Both the position numbers and the translations under genes were made by a program. Source: an uncultured Paracoccaceae bacterium (GTDB lineage: Bacteria; Pseudomonadota; Alphaproteobacteria; Rhodobacterales; Rhodobacteraceae). From it: a DNA stretch of 11,204 nt. The notes beneath the pieces were generated by a model. It was not told the DNA's origin, searched no databases, and saw only the letters and a list, made by a program, of their open reading frames with translations. The stretch lies in the NCBI GenBank assembly GCA_937916485.1, contig CALFSV010000040.1:1-11204 (forward strand), written 5' to 3'. Positions 1 to 6,784 of this stretch are shown here, in pieces (the first letter of the stretch is position 1; each line of letters begins with the position of its first letter).

Positions 1-1
1 A

Positions 2-24
2 GCGCCGCTCTTACTGAGTGGCGC
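2..24. other. Short stem-loop of unknown role at the window edge
   Basis: Positions 2-10 (GCGCCGCTC) pair with 16-24 (GAGTGGCGC) as a 9-base stem with one G-T wobble and a 5-base loop. It lies about 115 bases beyond the stop codon of the minus-strand GatZ/KbaZ-family gene, so it could be a transcription end signal for that operon or for a gene outside the window. No T-run follows on the plus strand, and on the minus strand the following bases are outside the window. The rest of 25-137 shows no convincing gene. Confidence 0.3.
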
Positions 25-137
25 CAATTATTGAGCGCATAGATTCAGGCTGCGCGAAGTATCTTATGCTGAGTTTTAGTGTGTTTGACGGCACTTATTG
101 GGAGGCTCAAGAAGGATAGTAGCAAAAATGAGGCTTT

Positions 138-1388
138 TTAATGCCCTGCTGCTTGAAAATATCTGCTGATGCACCGCTGGATATGTAACTCAATTAACGC
201 CAGCGGAGTTTCTGGCACTTCGCCAAAATCCAAACCCATAAAGGCTTGTGAGACAATACTTTCTGGCAGATTTACTTGCTCTAGATTTGCGATCAACAGA
301 TTAAGCGACTTCGAAATTTCAGGATCGGTCCAATAGTATCGGATGCGGTCGCTGTAGCTATAGGTTCGCAAAATACGCAGCTCTTTGTCGGAGCCGTTGT
401 AGTAGTTTACCCAATAGCCGGGGTCTTTGGTCATCTGCTGTTCAAATGTCTCGCGAATTAGCGATTTGGGGTCATTGATGATTTCTTCCTCGATCTGCGC
501 AAGGGCCCAGATAGCTTCTCGAAAACGGAAGGTGAGTTCGGGGCCGACCTTAAGGAAAAAAAAGTGATTTTTGACTAGATCGGAAAGGGCATTTGTTGAC
601 TGATAGTCGGTAGAATGTGCCTCGTAGGTCAGGCCCACTTCGTCAATAATCGCGTCGCGCAAAGGAGCTGCCTTTACGGGCAAAAATGGATATACTGACG
701 TGTGCCCGAAATCAACGCCGGGTTGTGTCACGACTGATACAACGCGGTCCCAAGCCGCGTCTAACCCGCGTGTGTTCCATGCGTCGCGGTGGGTTTGGAT
801 TGTGTCGTGGAAACGTCTGACAGACGTCACGTCAAGCGTGTTGGGTTCTTTTGTTTCGCCTCCGGGGATCGGGACTTCTGTGCCGATGATGTAGAACAGT
901 TTGGACGGATCGGGGGCATATTTTTCTGCGACTTCACATAGATCAGCTGCGCGTTCCGCAATCTGGGCAAAGGTCGGGTTGGGTTCGCCACCACAAGCCA
1001 TCGATGTATCAATGTGGATTTTCTTGAATCCTGCTTGAACATAGCTTTTTACAAGCTCCCGCGACTTTTCCATCGCCACATCAAGCGGTTCGTTTTTCCA
1101 AACGTTCGGGCCAAGATGGTCACCACCAAGGATCAACTGATTCATGGGCACGCCCGCATCCGCAGCCATCCCACTCAGCCATTGCATAAAATCAGCCGGG
1201 GTCATGCCAGTGTAACCGCCATATTGGTTCACTTGATTGCAGGTCGCCTCGATCACAGTTGGCAGCCCTGTGCGTTTGGCATAGGCAAGTACAGCGAGCA
1301 GCACATGTTCATTCGCTGTGCAGAAGCAGGGCAAGCCAATGGCTTCGCCCGCGCGATTGCGGAGGATCAGATCTCGGAGAATGCTCAT
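138..1388 (-). CDS. GatZ/KbaZ-family protein, probable D-tagatose 6-phosphate 4-epimerase
   Basis: The 416-residue product belongs to the GatZ/KbaZ family (Pfam PF08013; E. coli KbaZ is of similar length). Visible family motifs are IEATCNQVNQYGGYTGMTP near residues 46-64, GGDHLGP at 88-94, KIHIDTSM near 123-130, GTEVPIPGG at 169-177, EAHSTDYQ at 256-263 and LKVGPELTF near 279-287. Classical members are called non-catalytic subunits of class II tagatose-bisphosphate aldolase and need GatY/KbaY, which is absent here. In Agrobacterium tumefaciens a member of this family converts D-tagatose 6-phosphate to D-fructose 6-phosphate, and the neighbouring sugar kinase and polyol dehydrogenases reproduce that context, so cytoplasmic epimerase is the preferred role (inference). 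The ATG at 1388 overlaps the kinase stop by four bases (ATGA), indicating translational coupling. A run of eight T in the coding strand (Phe-Phe-Phe, residues 276-278) does not break the frame. The alternative is an aldolase subunit with a partner elsewhere. Confidence 0.88.
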   Translation of the reverse strand: MSILRDLILRNRAGEAIGLPCFCTANEHVLLAVLAYAKRTGLPTVIEATCNQVNQYGGYTGMTPADFMQWLSGMAADAGVPMNQLILGGDHLGPNVWKNEPLDVAMEKSRELVKSYVQAGFKKIHIDTSMACGGEPNPTFAQIAERAADLCEVAEKYAPDPSKLFYIIGTEVPIPGGETKEPNTLDVTSVRRFHDTIQTHRDAWNTRGLDAAWDRVVSVVTQPGVDFGHTSVYPFLPVKAAPLRDAIIDEVGLTYEAHSTDYQSTNALSDLVKNHFFFLKVGPELTFRFREAIWALAQIEEEIINDPKSLIRETFEQQMTKDPGYWVNYYNGSDKELRILRTYSYSDRIRYYWTDPEISKSLNLLIANLEQVNLPESIVSQAFMGLDFGEVPETPLALIELHIQRCISRYFQAAGH

Positions 1389-2338
1389 GCTACGTTCTCT
1401 CTTTTGGTGCTTATAAAGTTTTTGAGTTCAGCCGGACTGGAGTTACCTTCCATTGGACCGCGCCTTGTTACGGCTAGCGCGCCAGCAGCGTTGGCTTGGC
1501 TGCCGGCATCTTGCAGTGATGAGCCTTGGGCCAGAAGCGAAATGAAGGTGCCGCCAAAGCAATCACCAGCCCCCGTGGGGTCAAGCTCTTGAACTGCATG
1601 GCCTGCGAAATCATAGCGTTGGCCATGGCCTACGATAGTCGCACCCTTGGCTCCGCGTTTGATAACAATGACTTCTGCCTTGGCCTTGAGCAAGTGATCT
1701 ACGGCGGCGTCTTCGGACATGTCTGGGAATAGAAAATCCAGATCGCTCGTGCTTGGCATCAAATATGTGCTGCAATCCATCGTTTCGTTCAATGCGGCAC
1801 GTACCGCGTTGTCGCGCATCAGTTCGGGCCGCGCGTTGGGATCGCAGCTTATTTGCCCTCCAGCATTGTAGACCATGCGCATCGTTGCTAAAATCATATC
1901 TCGCATCGCGGTATTACCCATCGACGCGGCAGAGATATGCAAAATCGTATTTGACGGATCAATCAGGTCTTTGCTAACTGTGAAATTGTCTGCAGCTGTA
2001 TTTGCCAGATGAAAAATGAAATCACGATTTCCGTTATCATAATAGGATACGAATGCCACCCCGGTGCTGTGATTCGGGTGGATCGTTACGCCGCTTGTTC
2101 CTACGCCATGCGCCGCCAATCTTTCCAACACGCAGCTGCCGAAGCCATCATTGCCAACTCCGCCAAATAATTGTGTCTCGGCCCCCATGCGAGCCGCTTG
2201 GTCAAGGAAGATCGCGGGTGCGCCACTAGGATAGGGGCCAGAATAATCGCTAATGTTGCTGAGACCACAGTTCTTCTTGTGCGAAACGAACTCGACAAGT
2301 ATCTCGCCAACTGTTGCAATGACTGGTATACGTTTCAT
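1385..2338 (-). CDS. PfkB/ribokinase-family sugar kinase, probable D-tagatose (ketohexose) 6-kinase
   Basis: The 317-residue product has the PfkB fold signatures. There is an N-terminal sugar-binding region with PSGAPAIFLDQAARMG and GGVGNDGFG, and the C-terminal signature DPTGAGDCFGGTF, in which Asp259 of GAGD is the expected catalytic base and the GAG forms the anion hole. The likely reaction is ATP-dependent phosphorylation of a ketohexose at C6. D-tagatose is favoured because the next gene acts on tagatose phosphate in related clusters, but D-fructose cannot be excluded since no other kinase is visible. The open frame continues upstream to 2569, but that would run across the regulator start and promoter. 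The ATG at 2338 gives a normal family length and a starting MKRIPVIATVGEI, and has an AAGAGG ribosome site about 7 bases upstream. It is the first gene of the minus-strand operon, driven by the promoter at 2363-2391. Confidence 0.88.
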   Translation of the reverse strand: MKRIPVIATVGEILVEFVSHKKNCGLSNISDYSGPYPSGAPAIFLDQAARMGAETQLFGGVGNDGFGSCVLERLAAHGVGTSGVTIHPNHSTGVAFVSYYDNGNRDFIFHLANTAADNFTVSKDLIDPSNTILHISAASMGNTAMRDMILATMRMVYNAGGQISCDPNARPELMRDNAVRAALNETMDCSTYLMPSTSDLDFLFPDMSEDAAVDHLLKAKAEVIVIKRGAKGATIVGHGQRYDFAGHAVQELDPTGAGDCFGGTFISLLAQGSSLQDAGSQANAAGALAVTRRGPMEGNSSPAELKNFISTKRENVA

Positions 2339-2362
2339 GGATGTGCCTCTTTTCAGAACGGA

Positions 2363-2391
2363 CATATAAATAAAGTTTTTGCACGTGTCAA
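2363..2391 (-). promoter_or_regulatory. Sigma70-type promoter for the kinase/epimerase operon
   Basis: On the minus strand a perfect TTGACA (complement of 2386-2391) is followed after 17 bases by TATATG (complement of 2363-2368), a good -35/-10 pair about 25 bases upstream of the kinase start codon. The -35 box is embedded in the operator palindrome at 2376-2393, so repressor binding would block it directly. Seen in sequence; activity is inferred. Confidence 0.6.
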
Positions 2392-2393
2392 AA
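2376..2393. promoter_or_regulatory. Operator O1 for the LacI-family regulator
   Basis: TTTTTGCACGTGTCAAAA is an 18-base palindrome with 7 of 9 half-site positions matching and a central CG, as usual for LacI-family operators. Two similar palindromes lie at 3509-3526 and 3559-3576. It sits between the divergent kinase and regulator genes and covers the -35 regions of both facing promoters, implying simultaneous control of the minus-strand operon and autoregulation. Confidence 0.7.
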
Positions 2394-2406
2394 TTTATGT
2401 CATACT
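2379..2406 (+). promoter_or_regulatory. Probable promoter of the regulator gene
   Basis: TTGCAC (2379-2384) and CATACT (2401-2406) are separated by 16 bases and lie about 50 bases before the proposed TTG start of the regulator. Both elements match the sigma70 consensus only partly. The -35 lies inside operator O1, back to back with the -35 of the divergent kinase promoter. Confidence 0.4.
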
Positions 2407-2453
2407 CCCGAAGAAATTCATCAGAAAACGCTGCGACCAGAGGAGCACTCACC

Positions 2454-3494
2454 TTGGGTAAGCCTAAAATACAAACCATGAAAGAGCTTTCAAAAGCGAT
2501 TGGAATCTCACGTCCAACGTTGGCCCGGTATTTTGAGGATGAAACATCTGTTATGCCGTCCACAGCCACGAAGATCAGAACGGGGCTTGAAAACGTTGAC
2601 TATGTTTATAATTTCCTTGCAACACGCCAGAACCGTAAATCCACCGGTCTTATCGGTGTTGTCATCCCACAGTTCGAAGATCTGTTTTACGCAAGCCTTT
2701 TAGACTCCATCGAAGTGGCCGTGCGTAGTGCGGGGTTCACGATGATCACGCAGTGTTCACTTGGAGCGAGCGATTCGGAAGAACGTGCCATGCGTAAGTT
2801 GCGATCGATGAACGTGGATGGCGCAATTATTGCCCCTCTTGGAATTGGCAATGGATCAGAAGAAATTACAAAGGCCAGTTGCGACTTCCCTATTGTTTTT
2901 GTTGACTCGCAGCCAGCGGAATTTCCGGAAAATACTGATTTTATAGGGACAGATAACACTAATAGTATTGGGCTTATGGTCGATTATTTGTGCCGGACAG
3001 GTGATGCGCCGGTTTTCATGTCGATGCCAACTTTGAATGCGAACGCGATAGGGCGGCGTGATGCCTACTTTCATCATATGGCAGTGCGAGGCCGAAGAGG
3101 GGAATTGGTCCCTACTTCCGATGGTATGGAAACATGGCAGTTCGAACGCTTCGGATTTGAGGTCATGGATGCACATTTCAGCCAGGGTAATTACAAAAAT
3201 GCGACAATCCTATGCGCCAATGATCGTATCGCAATCGGTGCAATTCGCGCCGCAAACACGCATGGGTTGATTTCGCGTGGTGGCGCTGCGCCGCAGGCTT
3301 TGAGAATCGCGGGGCATGACGACCACCCGCTTAGTCGCTATATTTATCCGTCGGTGACTACAGTCGCCCAAGATGTCAATGGGATTGGTGCCGACGCGGT
3401 ACGTCTTTTGGTAGACCGCATTAAGAATGGCTATGGCGATGGCAATCAGACGTTGCTGCGGGATGCTGTGCTTAAAATTCGCGAATCAGCTTGA
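2454..3494 (+). CDS. LacI-family transcriptional regulator of the polyol locus
   Basis: From a TTG start the product is 346 residues, the usual LacI-family length. An N-terminal helix-turn-helix (TMKELSKAIGISRPTLARYF, residues 8-27) is followed by a hinge with NFLATRQNRKSTGLIGVVIP, then a periplasmic-binding-protein-like effector domain. The latter ends with the typical GHDDHPLSRYIYPSVTTVAQD segment, which should bind a polyol or its ketose/phosphate as inducer. The TTG at 2454 is preferred because AGAGGAG at 2439-2445 lies 8 bases upstream. An in-frame ATG at 2397 would lie within a few bases of the proposed promoter -10 and adds residues unlike the family; the ATG at 2478 lacks a ribosome site and trims the DNA-binding domain. 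It is divergent from the kinase operon and upstream of the transport operon, and three matching palindromes flank it, so it probably represses both operons and itself. Confidence 0.9.
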   Translation: MGKPKIQTMKELSKAIGISRPTLARYFEDETSVMPSTATKIRTGLENVDYVYNFLATRQNRKSTGLIGVVIPQFEDLFYASLLDSIEVAVRSAGFTMITQCSLGASDSEERAMRKLRSMNVDGAIIAPLGIGNGSEEITKASCDFPIVFVDSQPAEFPENTDFIGTDNTNSIGLMVDYLCRTGDAPVFMSMPTLNANAIGRRDAYFHHMAVRGRRGELVPTSDGMETWQFERFGFEVMDAHFSQGNYKNATILCANDRIAIGAIRAANTHGLISRGGAAPQALRIAGHDDHPLSRYIYPSVTTVAQDVNGIGADAVRLLVDRIKNGYGDGNQTLLRDAVLKIRESA

Positions 3495-3508
3495 TCGCAT
3501 TCCAATAC

Positions 3509-3526
3509 TTTTGGCACGTGCAAAAA
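3509..3526. promoter_or_regulatory. Operator O2 upstream of the transport operon
   Basis: TTTTGGCACGTGCAAAAA is the best of the three palindromes, with 8 of 9 half-site positions complementary around a central CG. It ends 5 bases before the -35 box of the binding-protein gene promoter. Its centre is 50 bases from that of O3 and about 1.13 kb from O1, so cooperative binding or looping is possible. Confidence 0.7.
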
Positions 3527-3531
3527 ATATC

Positions 3532-3561
3532 TTGACAGTGCTAACGATAAACGCCTAGTTT
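3532..3561 (+). promoter_or_regulatory. Promoter of the polyol transport operon
   Basis: A perfect TTGACA at 3532-3537 is followed after 18 bases by TAGTTT (3556-3561), a weak -10. The predicted transcription start falls near 3568, inside operator O3, and O2 lies just upstream, which is a typical repressed-promoter layout. The poor -10 suggests low basal activity or help from an activator. Confidence 0.5.
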
Positions 3562-3576
3562 TTGCATGTGTAAAAT
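3559..3576. promoter_or_regulatory. Operator O3 overlapping the transport-operon transcription start
   Basis: TTTTTGCATGTGTAAAAT matches O1 and O2 at most positions but is less symmetric, with 6 of 9 half-site positions complementary and CATGTG instead of CACGTG. It lies between the -10 region and the ribosome site (GGGAGG, 3577-3582) of the binding-protein gene, where a bound repressor would block initiation. Confidence 0.6.
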
Positions 3577-3588
3577 GGGAGGACTTTT

Positions 3589-4908
3589 ATGTCTATTAAA
3601 ACAAAAATGCTGACGACTGCAGTCAGCTTCGGTCTCGTAGCAGGCATGGCGTCTGCTGAAGAGATAACTATAGCAACAGTCAACAACGCTGACATGATCA
3701 CAATGCAAGAGCTTGCTCCTGCTTGGGAAGAGGCGACAGGCAACTCCATCAACTGGGTTGTTTTGGAAGAAAACGTTTTACGTCAGCGTACAACGCAAGA
3801 CATTGCAACAAACGGTGGTTCCTTCGACATCATGTTCATCGGTGCTTATGAAACGCCGATCTGGGGTGCCAACGGCTGGTTAACGTCACTGAATGATTTT
3901 GCTGACGACGCTGATTATGATCTGGACGATGTGTTCCAGCTCGTTCGCAACGGTCTTTCAGCAAACGGCAACCTTTACGCTTTGCCACTTTATTCAGAAA
4001 CATCGTTCACGTTCTACCGAACAGACGTATTTGAAGCTGCTGGCGTAGAGATGCCACAAGAGCAAATCACATACACAGAGTTCGCTGAATTGGCTGCTGC
4101 CGTTCACGACCCAGACAACGGTATGTACGGAACTTGCCAGCGCGGTAAAGCTGGCTGGGGCGAAAATATGGCGTTTGTTGGTACGGTTGCGAATGCATAC
4201 GGCGCTCGCTGGTTTGATGAGAACTGGGTTCCACAGCTGGACAGCCCAGAATGGAATGCCGCGGTTACTTACTACGTTGACTTGATGCTGAACTCTGGTC
4301 CTCCAGGCGCATCTGCAAACGGCCATAATGAAAACCGTGCGCTGTTCAAAGACGGCAAGTGTGCAACTTGGGTTGACGCGACATCTGCTGCTGGCGACGT
4401 TCGCAATCCAGCAACATCTACAGTCGCTGACGTAACAGAGTTCGTTAAGGCACCAATGCAGGCAACTGACAAAGGTACTGGCTGGTTCTGGTCATGGGCT
4501 CTTGCGATCCCAGCATCCACAACAAAAGCTGACACAGCAAAAGACTTCCTTAAGTGGGCTACCTCGAAGGAATACTTCGAAACGGTTGGAGAATCTAAAG
4601 GTTGGGTCGCTGTACCATCAGGTACACGTCAGTCAGTAGAAGAAGATGCACGTCGCATCGAAGCTGCACCATTTGCACCAGCTGTTGTTGACGCGATCTT
4701 GTCAGTTGATCCAGCAGATGCAACTCTTCTGCCAACGCCTTATACAGGTGTTCAGTTCGTAGCGATCCCTGAGTTTCAGGGCATTGGTAACTACGTCGGT
4801 CAGCAAGTTGCTGCGGCATTGGCTGGTCAGTCAACAGTCGAAGATGCTCTGGCAAATAGTCAAAAGTTCGCCTTACGCGAGATGACAAAAGCTGGTTACT
4901 TGAAGTAA
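3589..4908 (+). CDS. smoE: ABC transporter periplasmic polyol-binding protein (SmoE-like)
   Basis: The 439-residue product is a family 1 extracellular solute-binding protein. A signal peptide is clear: basic MSIKTK, a hydrophobic stretch, and a probable cleavage after Ala-Ser-Ala at residue 23, with no lipobox cysteine, so it should be a soluble periplasmic protein. Two cysteines (183 and 258) could form a disulfide in the exported protein. Later segments such as GWFWSWALAIPASTTKADTA are typical of sugar-alcohol binding members. It is predicted to capture hexitols for the permeases downstream; the specificity (sorbitol, mannitol, galactitol, altritol) cannot be read from sequence. The ATG at 3589 has GGGAGG six bases upstream. 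Codon choice is visibly different from its neighbours, favouring GCA/GCT, ACA, CCA and TCA. A stem-loop follows the stop, consistent with higher expression than the rest of the operon. Confidence 0.92.
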   Translation: MSIKTKMLTTAVSFGLVAGMASAEEITIATVNNADMITMQELAPAWEEATGNSINWVVLEENVLRQRTTQDIATNGGSFDIMFIGAYETPIWGANGWLTSLNDFADDADYDLDDVFQLVRNGLSANGNLYALPLYSETSFTFYRTDVFEAAGVEMPQEQITYTEFAELAAAVHDPDNGMYGTCQRGKAGWGENMAFVGTVANAYGARWFDENWVPQLDSPEWNAAVTYYVDLMLNSGPPGASANGHNENRALFKDGKCATWVDATSAAGDVRNPATSTVADVTEFVKAPMQATDKGTGWFWSWALAIPASTTKADTAKDFLKWATSKEYFETVGESKGWVAVPSGTRQSVEEDARRIEAAPFAPAVVDAILSVDPADATLLPTPYTGVQFVAIPEFQGIGNYVGQQVAAALAGQSTVEDALANSQKFALREMTKAGYLK

Positions 4909-4923
4909 GTAAACCTCCCGAAG

Positions 4924-4954
4924 TGGGCCGGGACTTGATAACTCGGCCCATTTT
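4924..4954 (+). terminator. Stem-loop after the binding-protein gene (attenuator or mRNA stabiliser)
   Basis: TGGGCCG at 4924-4930 pairs perfectly with CGGCCCA at 4944-4950, with a 13-base loop whose first pairs may extend the stem, and is followed by only four T (4951-4954). The short T-run suggests partial termination or protection of the upstream message rather than a full stop. This is a common arrangement between a binding-protein gene and its permease genes. The remainder of 4955-5054 carries no recognisable signal apart from the GAGGGAG ribosome site at 5039-5045. Confidence 0.6.
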
Positions 4955-5054
4955 AACCCCTATTTCCTTTGTAGAAAAGCATTTTGGCAAGCGTCTGCTC
5001 TGAGGCGTTTCCTTGAATGTCAAATCAGAAATCGTTTTGAGGGAGCTTTAGCTC

Positions 5055-5927
5055 ATGGCCACAAAAGCGTCTCGGTCAGCCGCACGTTTGATGATCTCTC
5101 CAGCTGTGCTTTTGCTGCTTGGGTGGATGTTGGTGCCGTTGTGCATGACGGTTTACTTTTCGTTCCTCTACTACAACCTGCTGCAACCCGGTTCAGAGTC
5201 TTTTGCTGGGTGGGACAACTACTATTGGTTCATCACCGATCCAAGTTTCAAAGACTCCATCATTAATACACTTTTGTTAGTTGGTGGCGTGCTGCTTATT
5301 ACAGTAGTCGGTGGTCTTAGTGCGGCACTACTCTTGGATAAGCCGATGTTCGGGCAAGGTTTCATCCGCATTTTGGTCATTGCCCCGTTCTTTGTCATGC
5401 CGACAGTGTCTGCGCTTGTTTGGAAAAACATGTTTATGAATCCGGTGAACGGCATCTTTGGACGTATTGTTACGGGGCTGGGCTTTCCACCAATTGATTT
5501 TTTCGGGCAGTACCCTCTGGCATCCATAACGTTCATCGTGTCGTGGATGTGGCTGCCGTTCGCAACACTGATCCTTTTAACCGCCTTGCAGTCGCTTGAC
5601 CAAGAGCAGCTTGAGGCGGCTGAGATGGACGGGGCAAGTTGGTTAAACCGCTTTTGGTTCATTATGATGCCGCATTTGGCCCGCGCAATTACAGTCGTCA
5701 TTCTGATCGAAACGATCTTCCTTTTGTCGATCTTCGCGGAAATTCTGGTAACGACAAATGGTGGGCCGGGAACAGCGACGACGAACCTGACCTACTTGAT
5801 CTACGTATCGTCCTTGCTGCAGTTTGATGTGGGTATGGGCAGCGCGGGCGGTGTTATCGCCATCATCCTTGCAAACATTGTTGCGATTTTCCTTATGCGG
5901 ATTATCGGCAAGAACCTCGACGCATAA
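5055..5927 (+). CDS. smoF: ABC transporter permease, first subunit (SmoF/MalF-like)
   Basis: The 290-residue protein has about six hydrophobic segments (roughly 15-40, 68-94, 103-125, 156-178, 212-234 and 265-284). It carries the cytoplasmic EAA loop EQLEAAEMDGASWLNRFWFIMMPHL at 184-208, which docks onto the ATPase. It belongs to the MalF-like binding-protein-dependent inner-membrane permeases and forms the channel with the next gene product. The start has GAGGGAG nine bases upstream. It lies 146 bases after the binding-protein gene and 12 bases before the second permease. The polyol assignment comes from context and overall resemblance to the sorbitol/mannitol transporter; the sequence itself only establishes the permease class. 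Confidence 0.9.
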   Translation: MATKASRSAARLMISPAVLLLLGWMLVPLCMTVYFSFLYYNLLQPGSESFAGWDNYYWFITDPSFKDSIINTLLLVGGVLLITVVGGLSAALLLDKPMFGQGFIRILVIAPFFVMPTVSALVWKNMFMNPVNGIFGRIVTGLGFPPIDFFGQYPLASITFIVSWMWLPFATLILLTALQSLDQEQLEAAEMDGASWLNRFWFIMMPHLARAITVVILIETIFLLSIFAEILVTTNGGPGTATTNLTYLIYVSSLLQFDVGMGSAGGVIAIILANIVAIFLMRIIGKNLDA

Positions 5928-5939
5928 AGGGGGCCTGAT

Positions 5940-6773
5940 ATGTCACGCGCAGTTTCAACTAAGACCAAGTGGATCAATACTTCGATCGCGGGCACGCTTG
6001 GGTTTCTTATGTTCTTACCGATCCTGTGGATCGTAGTTCTGTCATTCAAGACTGAAGAAAACGCGATACGTGCACCTTTAGAAATTCTGTTTGGGTCTGG
6101 CTGGACGATGGAGAGTTTTAGCGCGGTGCAAGCGCGGTCGGACTATTTCAAGCACTTTTCGAACTCGGCGATCATCGCGCTTGGGTCCACTGCTATGGGT
6201 TTGATCATCGCCGTCCCTGCTGCGTGGTCGATGGCGTTCGTGCCATCCAAGCACACAAAGAACATTCTGATGTGGATGCTGTCGACAAAGATGCTACCGC
6301 CGGTGGGTGTCTTGGTGCCTATTTATTTGTTGTTCCGCGATTTTAATCTGCTGGATACCCGTACGGGCCTGACGCTGGTTCTAATGTTGATCAACCTGCC
6401 GATCATTGTCTGGATGCTTTACACCTACTTCAAAGAAATCCCCGGCGAGATCTTGGAAGCGGCCCGTATGGATGGTGCCTCATTGCGAGAAGAGGTGATC
6501 TATGTCCTCACTCCAATGGCCATTCCCGGCATTGCGTCAACAGTTCTTCTGAACATCATTCTGGCTTGGAACGAGGCGTTCTGGACGATCAACTTAACCG
6601 CTGGCAACGCTGCACCTTTGACAGCATTTATCACTAGTTATTCTAGCCCCGAAGGGCTGTTCTACGCCAAGCTTAGCGCGGCATCGGTTATGGCCATTGC
6701 GCCAATTCTCATCATGGGCTGGTTCAGCCAAAAGCAACTTGTCCGGGGCCTGACCTTTGGTGCTGTTAAGTAA
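5940..6773 (+). CDS. smoG: ABC transporter permease, second subunit (SmoG/MalG-like)
   Basis: The 277-residue inner-membrane protein shows hydrophobic segments near 15-35, 76-98, 108-132, 142-162, 195-215 and 246-262, and the EAA loop [21 protein letters not shown] around 170-190, the contact site for the ATPase. The short N terminus and single cytoplasmic first turn fit the MalG-like partner that pairs with a MalF-like subunit. An AAAGGGGG ribosome site lies at 5926-5933, overlapping the end of the upstream permease. The ATPase gene begins 11 bases after its stop, so the transporter genes are one transcript. Confidence 0.9.
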   Translation: MSRAVSTKTKWINTSIAGTLGFLMFLPILWIVVLSFKTEENAIRAPLEILFGSGWTMESFSAVQARSDYFKHFSNSAIIALGSTAMGLIIAVPAAWSMAFVPSKHTKNILMWMLSTKMLPPVGVLVPIYLLFRDFNLLDTRTGLTLVLMLINLPIIVWMLYTYFKEIPGEILEAARMDGASLREEVIYVLTPMAIPGIASTVLLNIILAWNEAFWTINLTAGNAAPLTAFITSYSSPEGLFYAKLSAASVMAIAPILIMGWFSQKQLVRGLTFGAVK

Positions 6774-6784
6774 GGAAACAGAAT

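Noticed and set aside
1014..1592. Plus-strand open frame of 192 codons opposite the GatZ/KbaZ-family and kinase genes
   Set aside because: Both minus-strand genes have strong family motifs throughout; this frame has none and no ribosome site was evident.
2339..2569. Upstream extension of the kinase reading frame to position 2569
   Set aside because: It would overlap the start and DNA-binding domain of the regulator and run across the promoter and operator; the ATG at 2338 has a good ribosome site and gives the family length.
5222..5701. Minus-strand open frame of 159 codons within the first permease gene
   Set aside because: It is antisense to a clear membrane permease and shows no family signature.
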